A DNA stretch of 64,000 nt from Branchiostoma floridae (Eukaryota > Chordata > Leptocardii > Amphioxiformes > Branchiostomatidae): contig NC_049986.1 in NCBI RefSeq assembly GCF_000003815.2, positions 17,227,542 through 17,291,541 on the forward strand. Direction: 5' to 3'. The notes under the pieces were generated by a model that saw nothing but the letters and a program-made list of their open reading frames with translations, was not told where the DNA came from and made no database searches. Every line of letters starts with the position of its first letter. Position 1 is the first letter of the stretch. Shown in pieces: positions 11,432-22,339 of the stretch. The translations under genes were made by a program, and so were the position numbers.

Positions 11432-11659
11432 CATTTAATAGACTTTAAAATATGTATATTAGCGTAATTTTTAGAGTTGTAGTTGTGTTGAAATAATGAC
11501 AATACGGTAGGATTTATTGAATTGTGTTTTATTTCGTACATGCTCAGGTGAAGCACATGAAGCGTTACAAGGAGGTGATACTGTGATGTGTGATACTTAA
11601 GTCCATTTCACAGTCTAGGTCAACTTCGATTTAACTAGTCGACTTATTATGTTCACATA

Positions 11660-11876
11660 GAGGCACTTACACATACACACACAAAAAACACATGCGCGAG
11701 CACGCACACAAACACACACATACACACACACACGCGCGCGCACACATACTTTCATACATACACCACTACACACACACACACACACACACTTTCATACATA
11801 CACCACTACACACACAAAGACACAAACACACACATACATACGAACACACAGACGCACACACGTACACACACAAAAT
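11660..11876. repeat. CA-rich microsatellite block
   Basis: About 215 bp of (CA)n interrupted by CG, TTTCATACATACACCACTA and similar pieces, the latter duplicated (around 11750 and 11790). Any reading frame in it (His/Thr-rich) is a by-product. Confidence 0.9.
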
Positions 11877-11957
11877 GAAGAAAACGAACGTGATTAGAAT
11901 TTACTGCAGTGATTTTTTTTCTTTTCCTACAGCATAGCCTTCATGTTACCAGACACG

Positions 11958-11963
11958 TTTATT
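11958..11963 (-). terminator. Polyadenylation signal
   Basis: AATAAA on the minus strand, 40-45 nt after the stop codon of the Pro/Gly-rich gene. Confidence 0.6.
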
Positions 11964-12002
11964 CTTGTTTCATTTGGCGGTCAAGATCGATTGACTGACA
12001 GC

Positions 12003-13372
12003 TCATCCACCAAACAAACTAGGGAAAAAACTCGAGAAAAAGTTTAACCCTTTTGTGACAGGGGAACCATCTGACTGCTGTTCATTGTTACCACCCCGCA
12101 TGTCCCCGGCCCCCTGCCTTGGTGGGTACCCAGGACCAGGACGGGAGTTCCTTCCAAAAATGGGGACCTGTGCCAGGGAGTCCCTTCCGCCGTGTGGTGC
12201 ACGTGGTGGTGGCGGCGGTGGTGGATTCTGCCGAGACGATGGTCTGCCACCCATGCTTGTGTTCTGGCCTTTCAAGCCATCTGTAGACGGAAGGAATCTC
12301 ACTGTTAGACGTCGTCATATATTGATTTTCGTGTTTCATTTGTCAATGATATTTATATTTAAAACCTTTTTTTTTCATTTCTGTCTTTCCTCATTGTCCT
12401 AGCAAAACCGACAATACACTCAGACTATTGGCTTGCGCTTTGAACTTGCCTCCAATAGAACATTTGTTATATATTTGATAGCTCACTTTAAAGCTTATTG
12501 ACTGGATTCCTTATTCCTTATTGACTGAAAAATCCTACCTGGAAATTGTTTAAGGATTTTGCAGGTTATCAAGAAGATACTATTTAACAGTCTTACCTTT
12601 TCCTTTCACCTGTTTCTTCAGATCTTCCATCTCCTTCTCCAGGTTTCTCATCTTGTTCTTCATGTTCTCCATTTGGTTTCCTAGCCTGGTCGTGCTGGCT
12701 GTTAAAGGCGACAAAGATATTACTACTATAGTAAACACACAAACAAGCTCCTTATCCAGTAGACCTACTCAGCCCTCAGTCCCTTCACAGCACCATGTAC
12801 ATGGCGAGATTCTAGAAAACTGCAGTTACGGTACATACCAGTCAGAACAAACCCGGTAAATGTGCATCTGTGTTAAATACTTGCACCGCACCCAGACGAA
12901 ATTGAACTGCTCCTTCATACAAGTAAGCTATTAAACCATCTTTTGGAAAGTGATCGACTAGGTATTTGCTGAATAATCCTATACAAATACTGCTTAGAAT
13001 CACCTACAATGGAAAAGATTACAACGATTATTTTTTATGGATTGCCCTTCATTGATTCATGTGTTGAGACGTTGACAATACTGTTGTTTCTTGATCAACC
13101 AATCATATTTGTGACATCCAAGTGACACGCAGTGATGAAGTTAAAACAAAATACTATTTGGCGCGAGTATCATCAGCTGGCCTGTTGTCTACTTCGACAG
13201 GTGGTTATTACATTAATGTTTTGCTGATCTCACCTGAGATTTCTCCGATTCGCTCATCAAGAATCTTCTCGACTTTCTGGAACTGATCATCATCTTTAGT
13301 CATCAGGTCAAAGGGAGCGGCCAGGCAGCCGGTCACAACCAGCAGAAGAAGAAGTGGGACCACCATGGCCAT
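12003..13372 (-). CDS. Secreted coiled-coil protein with Pro/Gly-rich tail and aromatic C-terminus
   Basis: Three exons on the minus strand: 13372-13234, 12698-12597, 12280-12003, joined in phase 1 and 1, giving 172 aa. Residues 1-19 are a signal peptide (VVPLLLLLVVTGCLAA). The family helix follows (QKVEKILDERIGEIS). Exon 2 is a clear heptad coil (LGNQMENMKNKMRNLEKEM). The tail has a poly-Pro run (about residues 100-106), Gly/Pro/Arg-rich sequence, and ends in a hydrophobic cluster FFSSFFPSLFGG. The first ATG (13372) has a second ATG two codons later. The helix is very close to that of the gene at 15585-17838, so the two are sister paralogues. It is likely an oligomeric secreted protein of unknown function. 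Confidence 0.85.
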
Positions 13373-13471
13373 GGCCTCCTGTTGTTGCTGTTTTTCTTAG
13401 GGTGGAAACTTTTCCACAAATACCGGCCGAAAACTTCGTGTGGATCTGCCTCAGCACTTGGTTCCGCAATG

Positions 13472-13514
13472 TTTATATAGCGTGGTAAGGATGTGATACA
13501 GCACTCTGGGTGGT
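13472..13514 (-). promoter_or_regulatory. TATA box plus upstream ACCACCCAGAG element
   Basis: TATATAAA at 13472-13479, about 100 bp upstream of the ATG. ACCACCCAGAGT (13503-13514) lies 24 bp further upstream. The same pair with the same spacing precedes the gene at 17838. Confidence 0.65.
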
Positions 13515-13930
13515 ATTTGACCGTACTCAGGACACATAGTTACTAATCTGTCCCAAAGCCGTACAGTGATTATGGAGTGTTTCGGAGGAAAATTTCGTTC
13601 ATTCGATCAGACAGAATTTTATGATTAAAACTGTAGATCCTTTGAGCACGTTAAGACTAAGTATAACATTGCTGTTACTGTGGTGCTTAAACCCCTGTTT
13701 GAGTCTCGTGGGATTTCAGCCGTAAACGCATTTCCTCGTTGCCATGGAACTTTCAAACAACATCCTTTAAGTTCACGATTGAATTCTTATTTGATTTTGA
13801 ATTCTTTCTATCAAAACAGTCTAAAGACAATCATTCTTTCCATTAAAATCACTGCGTTAAATATCATCTCGCACGATATGATATAGCCAACATATTTTTT
13901 AAAATTTTTTTCGTATCTATACAAATTCTC

Positions 13931-14224
13931 TTTAGACGGGTGCAATGGCCGAGTGGGTAGAGTGTTCGCCTTGCATACGGTAGGTCGTGAGTTCAATCCC
14001 TGGCCGAGTCATACCAAAGACTTTAAAAATGGTACATGCTGCTTTCTCTGCTTAGCACTCAGCATTTGGGAAAGAGTATGGAAGTTGAACACACACCACT
14101 ACCAGTGGACTAGCCCCCTGCTGTAGTGATTGCACAAAATTGTGTGGCCCAGGGCTACTGAAACGGAGGTGGGCGCCTCCCTATGCGCCATCAGGCGCGG
14201 GAAGGAACTAACACCAACTAACTA
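13931..14224 (+). mobile_element. tRNA-derived SINE with 12-bp target site duplication
   Basis: The head resembles a tRNA, with an A-box (TGGCCGAGTGGGTAG) and a B-box (GTGAGTTCAATCCC). A body follows, then a short AACTAACTAAT tail. ATACAAATTCTC occurs at 13919-13930 and again at 14225-14236, a perfect target duplication. A related copy lies in reverse at about 48436-48640. Confidence 0.9.
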
Positions 14225-14236
14225 ATACAAATTCTC

Positions 14237-15320
14237 GATTTTTATTAATACTCTAGCGCGTAACAGTTGATTATAGATGATTCCATCCGTAACCATTGAT
14301 ATGTAGTTTGAAGATGTAGTAGTAATATTGAAGATGTACAAATTGTATGTGAATATGTACAAATTGTATACGGAGAGGATGATATGAAACGTAAGTCAGT
14401 GATCAAAATGACGATAGCGGTCGCTTCAAATGTTGGGGAAATTTTTTGCCTGAATATGTTAGAAATAGTACCTTATAAATATGATAATTAGGTACCAGGA
14501 CGCTTGAAGATAATGTCTCGACGTCTCCCTGGTGATTATCATCATCATGCACTACAACCAGGCCACGGCATTCTCATTCGCATCTAGAGGGTCCCAGTTG
14601 GAGATGTGATGGTCATTAGATTTTATTCCTCTTATCATGTCAAAGTTATCAGGTCACTCCTTTTGATGCGAACAAGTAGTGTATGGTGTAAATGTTTCGG
14701 CAATGTTTGCAAGGCTTCAAAAGACAATGTGAAGATACTGGCTGTTCGGCTGAAGATCTGCCCAAGGCTATAGAGGATAGGGAAGGATGGAGGGAGAGAG
14801 TCATGTCCGGATGATGATGATGATGTACACAAATTTGACAGTGATTATGTTTTTGGCGTTATATTTCTCTACATCTTATTTTCATTTTACCGTTATTTTT
14901 AGGCTTTGTGGGTACGTTGCCTTGCATTTTGAATGAACTCTGAGATGTTATATTCTATTCCATACAAGACGTCGTGTTGGCTGTTCTACGCTGTTCTTGC
15001 CACATGGCTGACTTTGGAATGATATGCTATACTCCACACGATAAGCTTTCAAAACACTTTCATTCAGTTTTATTATCAATGCTAAACCTATCAATTGAAA
15101 TGTTGTACCAAGGCTATTTCGGCAGCAAATATGCATTATTTGTTATTTAGGATTTTAGCAATACTGCAAGACTAAAACTTGTCAGGTTTTGTCCGGGATG
15201 GCTACCGCACTTCTTTTTATCTCAACAATAAACACAACCATCCGAGCTTTCATAGCGGACCTGGAAAGTGTTGTGGAGAGTAAATAAAGACAACGACAAT
15301 TCCATCTCATTATTTGTGCT
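14237..15320. other. Intergenic, no gene seen
   Basis: No exon or repeat structure recognised apart from a short (GAT)n tract near 14811-14823. Confidence 0.5.
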
Positions 15321-15321
15321 T

Positions 15322-15327
15322 TTTATT
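15322..15327 (-). terminator. Polyadenylation signal
   Basis: AATAAA on the minus strand about 260 nt after the stop codon at 15585. The position is plausible for the 3' end of the RGG-rich gene. Confidence 0.45.
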
Positions 15328-15584
15328 TCTGACATGTCTAACATTGATGTGTTTGGAAACAACAAGGAAATCAGACAAATTAGTAGACATTAAATCAAAG
15401 TCCATCATCCAGTCCAGGTCATAGGTGTCGTCCAATAACCAACGGTACACGAAGTGCTAAATTGTGTTTTACATACAACTAAAACAAGAGGTCTCCAAAG
15501 TGCTCAACATTTACTACACCGTACTTTTTTTTCGTTGCCTTTCGACGGAAAAGGACATTATTCGCCACTGGCGGTATATGCTTC

Positions 15585-17838
15585 TTACATGCTCCTAAGG
15601 AAATCCATCAAACTGAACTGTCGCATATCCCGACCACCTTGTTCCCTTCCATCGTCACCACCCCTCTGACGGGACCACCCACCCCGACCACCTCCCCTGG
15701 GACCCCTTTCCTGTCGCGGCGGGCCCCTGCGGTATCCCCACATCGACTGAAAGTCTCGGGGTGGAGGACGGCGTCGTTCCTCGCTGGAGTCACCAGATCC
15801 ATCTTCTTTCTTCTCTTTGCTTTTCTTTTCTTTTGAGCTGTCAGCATCCTCCTCTCCCGAATGTGGTTTGTCTTTGCGCCAGCCGCTCTTTCTTCCCCTC
15901 CCGCCCCGTTCCCGACCGCCCTCTCCTCCTCGGGGTGGCGGATGGCCAAAACCGCCTCGTTCCCGACCGCCGTCTCCTCCTCGGGGTGGCGGATAGCCAA
16001 AACCGCCTCGTTCCCGACCGCCCTGCCCTCCTCGGGGTGGTGGATGGCCATCGTCATCACCCCTGTAAGGTAACGAAGAATACGCTATATGTAACTGCAC
16101 CATACTGTACATCAACCGATGTGCTGACAGATTATTCAGAGAGGTCACCAAGGATTCCCCAAACGTGTTAGACCTTATCGATAAACAGATATTGCACAAC
16201 TCATCTTCCACGAACATGTCGTTTGTTGTAAGATTGAACGACGCTGTGAGGCGTACAGCTTATATCTGATCGTTGATTATCCGGGAAGACGTTAAGAGAG
16301 AATGAGACCTTAAGTTTATTTGCATGCCCGAGGGCTAATTGCAAGTACATGGTCTGAACATAGGAGATATACAAGTGACAATGAACAGTTATAAACGACA
16401 TTCTACTCGAATACTTGTGTTGGCTATTTCTAAACAGCTTGGGTTTGACTTCTTTATTTGGAAGCCAAGGGAGACGAAAAGCTCCCCTTTTTCCACTCTG
16501 TGGGTTCTGCGATTTCAAGAGAAAAGTGGCTTTCTGTTCGTCTGTGAATGTGGGTTTCTGTTCGTCTGTGAATGTGGGGAAGTTGGGATATGTCTTCGTG
16601 GATTCTCTAAACAGAGTGATAAGCCATTGTTTCCATCTACACCTGTCCCCGGGGGATGCCAGCTCTTTTCAGGTCCTCTCTTTTTAGAGATTTACAATCG
16701 TTAAATTTGACAAGACTAGCATATGAGACAAAGTTATGACAATGCCTGTCTAGTTTCTAGGTTTTACTTACCTTTCTTTAGATTTCTTCTTTGGGTGTGG
16801 GGGTCTACCTTTTGGGCGGCCCTTTTCTTCCGAACTATCTAGTATACACAAAGGAGAAAAATATCATTACGAGTATTTGTTTCATTTTACCATGGATTAT
16901 TTTACAGATGCTGTAATGGAAGCAAAATGCCTCTTTAGCTTTGAATGTGTCCAATATTTTCTTTGACTTGTTTTTGTTTGCATACACAAATACGTATACG
17001 TTTGAACAGAAACAGCCATCTACGAGTAAAGATACAATTCTACTCTAACTCTTACCTTCTTCCTCCACGTGTTTCTCAAGGTCTTTTATCTTGTCGGTCA
17101 TGTTTGCCACCTGTTTGTCCAGCCTGTTGACGCTTTCTATTAAACAGAGACATACACAGGTTATGTGTTAATGCCTACATTTCCATTCTCAACTACAAAA
17201 AACACCACGCTGATCGATCAAAGAAAAGGCAAATATGAGTCCATCAAACTAACTAATTTTTTTTAGTTTGGTCTTACGTAACTTACACTAAGTGAGCATA
17301 AACTACAATTATGTAACAACTATACAATCAGACAAACCCTGACAATCAAATATTTGTATCCAATCGTTCGTCTACCATATGACAAGAATGATCACAGCCG
17401 CATATTCAATGTTACCACTAACATACTGCTTAACAGTTCTCCAGTATGAGACTTAAGGTGCACCCTCACTGCACTTGTGTCATGCTTGCGTCACTGCGGG
17501 GTTCGTAAAATACTCAACGAATTTCAGAGATAAAGAATTTTTCTTAACATTTTGTCGTCTTCTAAGTCATACTTTAACGTATTACGCAATATCTAAATTT
17601 TAAAAATATCGGAGAGAATAACAAAACAGTGACGCAGCCTGAACCAAGCTTGACGCAAGTGCAGTGAGAGTGCACCTTTACCTGAGATCTCTCCGATTTT
17701 CTCATCCATGATCGTCTCCAACGTCTGGAGTTTGTCGTCGCCTGCCGTCTGCTCCGGACCGTCCCTGCCTTGAGGAGCGGCGAGGCAGTCCGTGCCGGTA
17801 AGGGCCAGCATGCAGAGCAGGATCGCCACGGACGGCAT
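15585..17838 (-). CDS. Secreted coiled-coil protein with RGG / PPPRGG-rich tail
   Basis: Four exons on the minus strand: 17838-17682, 17136-17056, 16838-16772, 16062-15585, with phases 1,1,2, giving 260 aa. Signal peptide residues 1-21 (VAILLCMLALTGTDCLAA). The family helix DDKLQTLETIMDEKIGEIS is followed by coil SVNRLDKQVANMTDKIKDL. Exon 3 (DSSEEKGRPKGRPPH) matches in size and phase the DSPE exon of the gene at 7184-10022. The tail has three units of about 18 residues (HPPPRGG.GGRERGGFG), a Lys/Glu/Ser-rich middle, further RGG runs, and ends RQFSLMDFLRSM. RGG motifs usually suggest RNA binding in the cytoplasm, but the signal peptide argues for secretion. A GTG-led extension upstream is ignored; 17838 is the first ATG. 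A MITE abuts the exon 1 donor. Confidence 0.85.
17456..17677. mobile_element. Harbinger/Tourist-like MITE next to a splice donor
   Basis: 222 bp with terminal inverted repeats AGGTGCACCCTCACTGCACT and, at the other end, the complement of AGGTGCACTCTCACTGCACT. It is flanked by a 3-bp TTA duplication (17453-17455 and 17678-17680), as in PIF/Harbinger elements. The interior shares TTTTGTCGTCTTCTAAGTCA with the copy at 35409-35645. Confidence 0.85.
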
Positions 17839-17939
17839 GGCCACGGTGTTCTGTTTCTCGTTCTCCGTGACAGGCACTTACCCGAGTTGTTGGTTAGACG
17901 ACTAGGAGAGCAGATCTGCCGAATTGCAGTTTCCCAGTG

Positions 17940-17984
17940 TTTATATATACCGTGATCGGATCCTGATCCAACTCTCTGGGTGGT
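17940..17984 (-). promoter_or_regulatory. TATA box plus upstream ACCACCCAGAG element
   Basis: TATATATAAA at 17940-17949, about 102 bp upstream of the ATG. ACCACCCAGAG (17974-17984) follows 25 bp upstream, mirroring the promoter of the gene at 13372. Confidence 0.65.
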
Positions 17985-17989
17985 GGCAG

Positions 17990-20400
17990 GGCATGATCAA
18001 GACATTAATCCAGTGACTTGCGGAACCATGGCGATTCATTGAGTTAATCTTAAAGGAAGATTTGTGTAAGTCTTAAGTATATTGCTCCAACGGAAATACC
18101 TTTGGGTGTTTATGTAGGCTTTTACCTCATTGGCTGTATTCATATCTCATTTGATCCCCATGGGATTCCAGGATATCGTATTATTTGGTAAAAATGATTA
18201 CGACTACGTTTACGAAATTACCACACACTGAGTAATTTTGTAGAGAGGTTGCCCTTAAATAAAAACAATTGAACTTATTCATTACTGTCAAAGCTGGAGC
18301 TTCGTGGGGTCGTGGAATCTGAACTAAATTTTGTTCTTGGTGTTTTCATCTTGGCTCTTTATATAAGGTATCGAGTTGCGCATTTTGTATGACCCAAAAT
18401 ATGTACGCTGCGACATTGCCTACCTTTTCTTTAAAATGTTTGGGGTTCTCCCGCTATCAGCTGGCCAATATTAGAGAAAGCTACTCCACTGCTTCACTAT
18501 ATCGTGCGATCTCGTGGCCTACTACAGAGTGCATGCTACAAATAATGTGCCCTTGGGAAAGTCACTTATCACGGCTTTCCTAACCCCACCCAAGCCTAAA
18601 AATGGGTACCTAACTTCAGTTGGGGAGGTAAAAGGCGGTGGAAGAAGAGTGTTGAGCTCTAACTTCCCTAGATTGACAAAAAACGAAAACCGCTGTCCTA
18701 TCCTCTCACGGCCTTAAAACGGATGTGGAGACTACTTTTGCCATCAGGAACAGCTGATATATAGTAATGGTAACACTTTACAGAACAGCCATCTTTGCCA
18801 GCAAATGCCAAGTATCTTGAGTGGTTTGGGCCTCTAGCAGTTTAACAACTGCGATCAGGTGTATTTGTCGCAATGGCTGTTTTCATTTGGTGTCGTTCGA
18901 TTGTGACGCTGCTTTTCTGTTGATGCGTACAAGACTGTGTTTTAAATTTGTCAGTGATAAGTATGTTAGCTTCTAAGTAACTTTTTGGTATAAGTTGATG
19001 TGATGTGTTCTGTAAATATTAATGCGATGTAAACACCAAGTCATACACCACAGAAGCCACCACAGCCGACATAAACCATAATTAGGTCACAGAGTATGTT
19101 ACCTACGGTCACTTGTTTGCCCTTGTTTATCATACATTTCTCTCTGTCGTCACGTGCACCGCTGTCGGCTGGTACAGGGTCTCGCGCGGTCGTCATCACT
19201 CATAATCAAATAAACGACTTCATCAAGCTAAGGACATCCTTAATCAAGGAAACAATTACTCCCAAAATTACAAAGTGATTCGCTCACGTCACTGCCTTGG
19301 TTACGCAGAATAGGATTTCAAAACAAACCTTTTGTTGTTCTCATAGATGACGTATGCTTACGTTTTTTAATCTCGCTGGACGTATTACAAGGAAATCAAG
19401 TTACCTTTCCGTGGTCTGTATGGAACAAGCCTGCTCTCTTTGCCTTTGTTATCGACGCTTCGTTCAAGTAATTGATGATGAAAAGCTGTGTATTCTCTCT
19501 TGTTAACTCTAGTTCTCGAGTTTTGACAAAGAGAAATGTGACGATGCCAGTTAAAAGTCCAGGATGTAGTTTACAATTCCAAGCATGATGTTAAGTATGA
19601 CCATGCATGCTTGAGCACTGGCTAGCAGGGAAGCGGTTCTAAATCATGCTATACAGAACAAAGATTGTGAAGGGGTTATTTCTTTTTCAATGATCATGCT
19701 TTCTTCCCTTGTGCTTACAGAAAGTTGACATACATATATATCACAGATACAAATATCTGTGATCATACAATAGTTCTGATTAAACAAACTTAGAGGACAT
19801 AGAACAAAACAGCTAACTAGCCGGATTTCCTGATCACTAGCGTCACAGAAAGGACGAGCCCGTAGTTTCATGCTTCTCAATATTTATTTCACGCTGTGCC
19901 AAACCAAGCTACAAGTTCATGTGCTTCTAAGTTTTGCCATCATGAATTATCAGTGTTGCATTGGTGACATGTTTCAGGAAAGGAACTGCAGTGCCTGTAC
20001 TCAAACAGTGTACAATCGTCAAAAGAACGTGCATAAATTCTGCAAACACCGTGATCAATGCTCACATCAAATTGAAGCAGAACACAGTACAGCATTCTCA
20101 AATTTTGAACAGTCAGATCGCAAACGTACTTCAGATCGCAAACTTTGCGGTACAACACCGATGGAAAGTGGTGGACAGTATTAGGTGATAGTAAGGAAAA
20201 TATTGTTTCCAATATAACAATTCTGGCGAGTATATATTTTTCTGAAAGAAAATGTTCTGTTCAGGATCGGATACCCTAGTAGTTTGCGTTTTCAAACATT
20301 AATTTCAGGTCACCTACATTGTACATACCGCTTCTGCTTAATCCTTTGCGTTTTGTGGAGAGATTTTTTTTCTGCGCTGTTTGTTGTTGTGGTCCTTCCG
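17990..20400. other. Intergenic with a SINE-like remnant
   Basis: About 2.4 kb without a recognised gene. Roughly 18500-18720 (GTGCCCTTGGGAAAGTCACT, GGGTACCTAACTTCAGTTGG) resembles the body of the tRNA-derived element at 50455-50640. An AATAAA (minus strand, 19883-19888) is a possible distal poly(A) signal for the next gene. Confidence 0.4.
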
Positions 20401-20417
20401 TTACCTACTTCCATTGT

Positions 20418-22178
20418 TTACTTTCCGCGTCCACGCCCAAAGGAGCTCCCGAACATGTCTTCAAGACGTCCGCGTACTCCTCCCCTTTCCTCTTCGTGGT
20501 TCTCCATCTCCTCTTCTATTCCCGCAATAACGCCTTGGAACCGTTCGGGGCGACCATGTCCTCCTCCCCTTTCCTCTTCGGCGTTCTCCATCTCCCCATG
20601 TATTTCCCGAAAAATTTCTCGGAACCGATCGGGACGACCTTGCACGTGTCCTCCTCCCCTTTCTTCTTCATCGTTCCCCAACTCCTCTTCTGTTTCCTCA
20701 AACCTAGGGTCTCGGGACCAATCGGGACGACCGTGTCCTCCTCCCCTTTCTTCGTCTTCTTCTTCTTCCTCCTCCTCCTCATCTTCTTCCTCCTCATCTT
20801 CTTGTTCCTCCTCATCTTCTTCCTCCTCATGTTCTTCGTCCTCATCTTCTTGTTCCTCCTCATCTTCTTCCTCCTCATGTTCTTCGTCCTCATCTTCTTC
20901 TTCCTCCTCATCTTCTTCCTCCTCATCTTCCTCTTCTTCCTCCTCATCTTCTTCTTCCTCCTCATCTTCTTCTTCCTCCTCATCTTCTTCCTCCTCATCT
21001 TCTTCCTCCTCATCTTCTTCTTCCTCCTCATCTTCTTCCTCCTCATCTTCTTCTTCTTCTCCCTCCTCACCTCCTTCTCTTTCTGCCCCTTCTTCTTCCT
21101 CCACTTCTTCCCCAAACCCCACTTCTCCCTCAAACACTTCATCTTCATCCGATTCCGCCCCTTCCACTTCATCATTGCTGCAAAAACAGTAGGTGTAGGC
21201 ATTTGGCACTATGTTCTCTCATAGAATATTTTAAGTGTGCATCAAGCTTTCATTCAAAATGTTTCTGGGTCATGATTACATCTTTTTTTTTTAAATAAAA
21301 AACAGGAACTGTATTTACCCGTGTCGCCTGTTCTCGCGTTCTTCACGCCACGCCTCCTGAAGAGTTTCCAGATTGTTGGCCATATTGAAGATCAACTCTC
21401 GCATTTCACGCACCTCGTCTTCGCTTGTAGCATCTTTCGACAGAAAGAAAATATTCAAAACTTTCTATCAAAATAGGAGTCACATACGCACATGGAAAGT
21501 ATGTTAATGCTTAATTGTTCCCGAGAAAATAGACTAAATAACAAAATTGGCTGTTTGAGATTACGCCTGCTTGTTAGGCTGGAAGATTTAAGATACAGAA
21601 AGTAGAAGCACAACCTTTGGCAATCTGCTCTTAGCACAAAGCAACAAAGTCAGTCCTTGCATCCTTGCATGATTTTTAAAAAAATACACCCATGGCAAAG
21701 TGGCTCAAAGAAATGGAAACTCGTAGAAAATGACCTACCTTGATTTGCTACCCTTTTCAGCGTCTTCCCCATTTGTCCCGTGATTCGTTTCTGGTTGTCC
21801 ACGTTGCGTTCCAAGCTGGCAAGACGATCTGTGAAAAATAGGTCCCGTGATGAACGCTCTGCTAGTACTTCGCACATAAAAGCTACATTCTATAAGGTAT
21901 ATTGCGCAATACTTTTGCGAGAAACCGTTGCAGTTTAGGCATCAACTTAGTCAAACAATACAACGACATGAAATTGTACCACAAAAACAAGGACAGGCTT
22001 TACCCTTGAGCTCTTGAATCTCTTCGTGGTCTTGAGTTGCTTCAGGATTCTCCAGCTCCTTAGTCTTCAGCTCCTTAATCTTGGAACGGAAGCGGTCGGT
22101 GGAAAAGCCATTCGCCTCCATCGTGGCCATGAGGAACGTTACCACAAGGGTAACAATTAGCGCCTTGTTGACAATCAT
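20418..22178 (-). CDS. Secreted coiled-coil protein with poly-glutamate tail
   Basis: Four exons on the minus strand: 22178-22004, 21828-21739, 21433-21319, 21177-20418, with phases 1,1,2, giving 379 aa. Signal peptide residues 1-23 (ALIVTLVVTFLMATMEANG). Residues 24-58 are charged helix (IKELKTKELENPE). Coil exons follow (LASLERNVDNQKRITGQM, then DEVREMRELIFNMANNLETL). The terminal exon encodes a tail with about 100 residues of Glu with a few Asp, then a module repeated about four times (EEERGGGHGRP.RF and a variable stretch), ending LEDMFGSSFGRGRGK. Net charge is very negative, opposite to the neighbouring Arg/Gly tails. The closest paralogue is the gene at 24306-26762. It may bind cations or basic partners outside the cell; that is inference. 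Confidence 0.86.
20755..21065. repeat. GAG/GAA/GAT minisatellite, homopurine-homopyrimidine tract
   Basis: About 310 bp, almost pure pyrimidine on the plus strand with a 15-bp period (CCTCCTCATCTTCTT). It encodes the poly-Glu/Asp tail on the minus strand. The strand asymmetry is favourable for triplex formation and slippage. Confidence 0.9.
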
Positions 22179-22330
22179 TGTCGATGGATGCAGCACTTTG
22201 GTGGAAACTACTGAAACCTCCCACTATTCTTGCTGCTGCACTTTTCCAATCGCCTATTCCTTTACTCTGTGTTGCTGCTCTTTGACAGCTCGGGTTGACT
22301 GAATGCGTCGTTCCGGGGTATCTGCGCGTA

Positions 22331-22336
22331 TTTATA
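22331..22336 (-). promoter_or_regulatory. Candidate TATA box
   Basis: TATAAA on the minus strand, about 153 bp upstream of the ATG at 22178. Confidence 0.45.
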
Positions 22337-22339
22337 GTA

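Noticed and set aside
11692-11937. His/Thr-rich open frame
   Set aside because: Entirely within a CA microsatellite.
13936-14010. A functional tRNA gene
   Set aside because: Boxes A and B are present, but the sequence runs into a repeat body with a tail and a target duplication, and a second copy exists. It is a SINE head.
15585-16062. RNA-binding RGG protein
   Set aside because: The tail is RGG-rich, but the reconstructed protein has a clear signal peptide and belongs to the secreted family, so a nuclear or cytoplasmic RNA role is unlikely.
19870-20212. Overlapping open frames of about 90-104 residues on both strands
   Set aside because: No signal peptide, domain or splice support; both strands are open by chance.
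20284-21224. Long Ser-rich and Phe/Leu-rich open frames on the plus strand over the poly-Glu tract
   Set aside because: They are complements of the GAG/GAA repeat. The minus strand has a complete set of splice sites, signal peptide and coil exons in phase.
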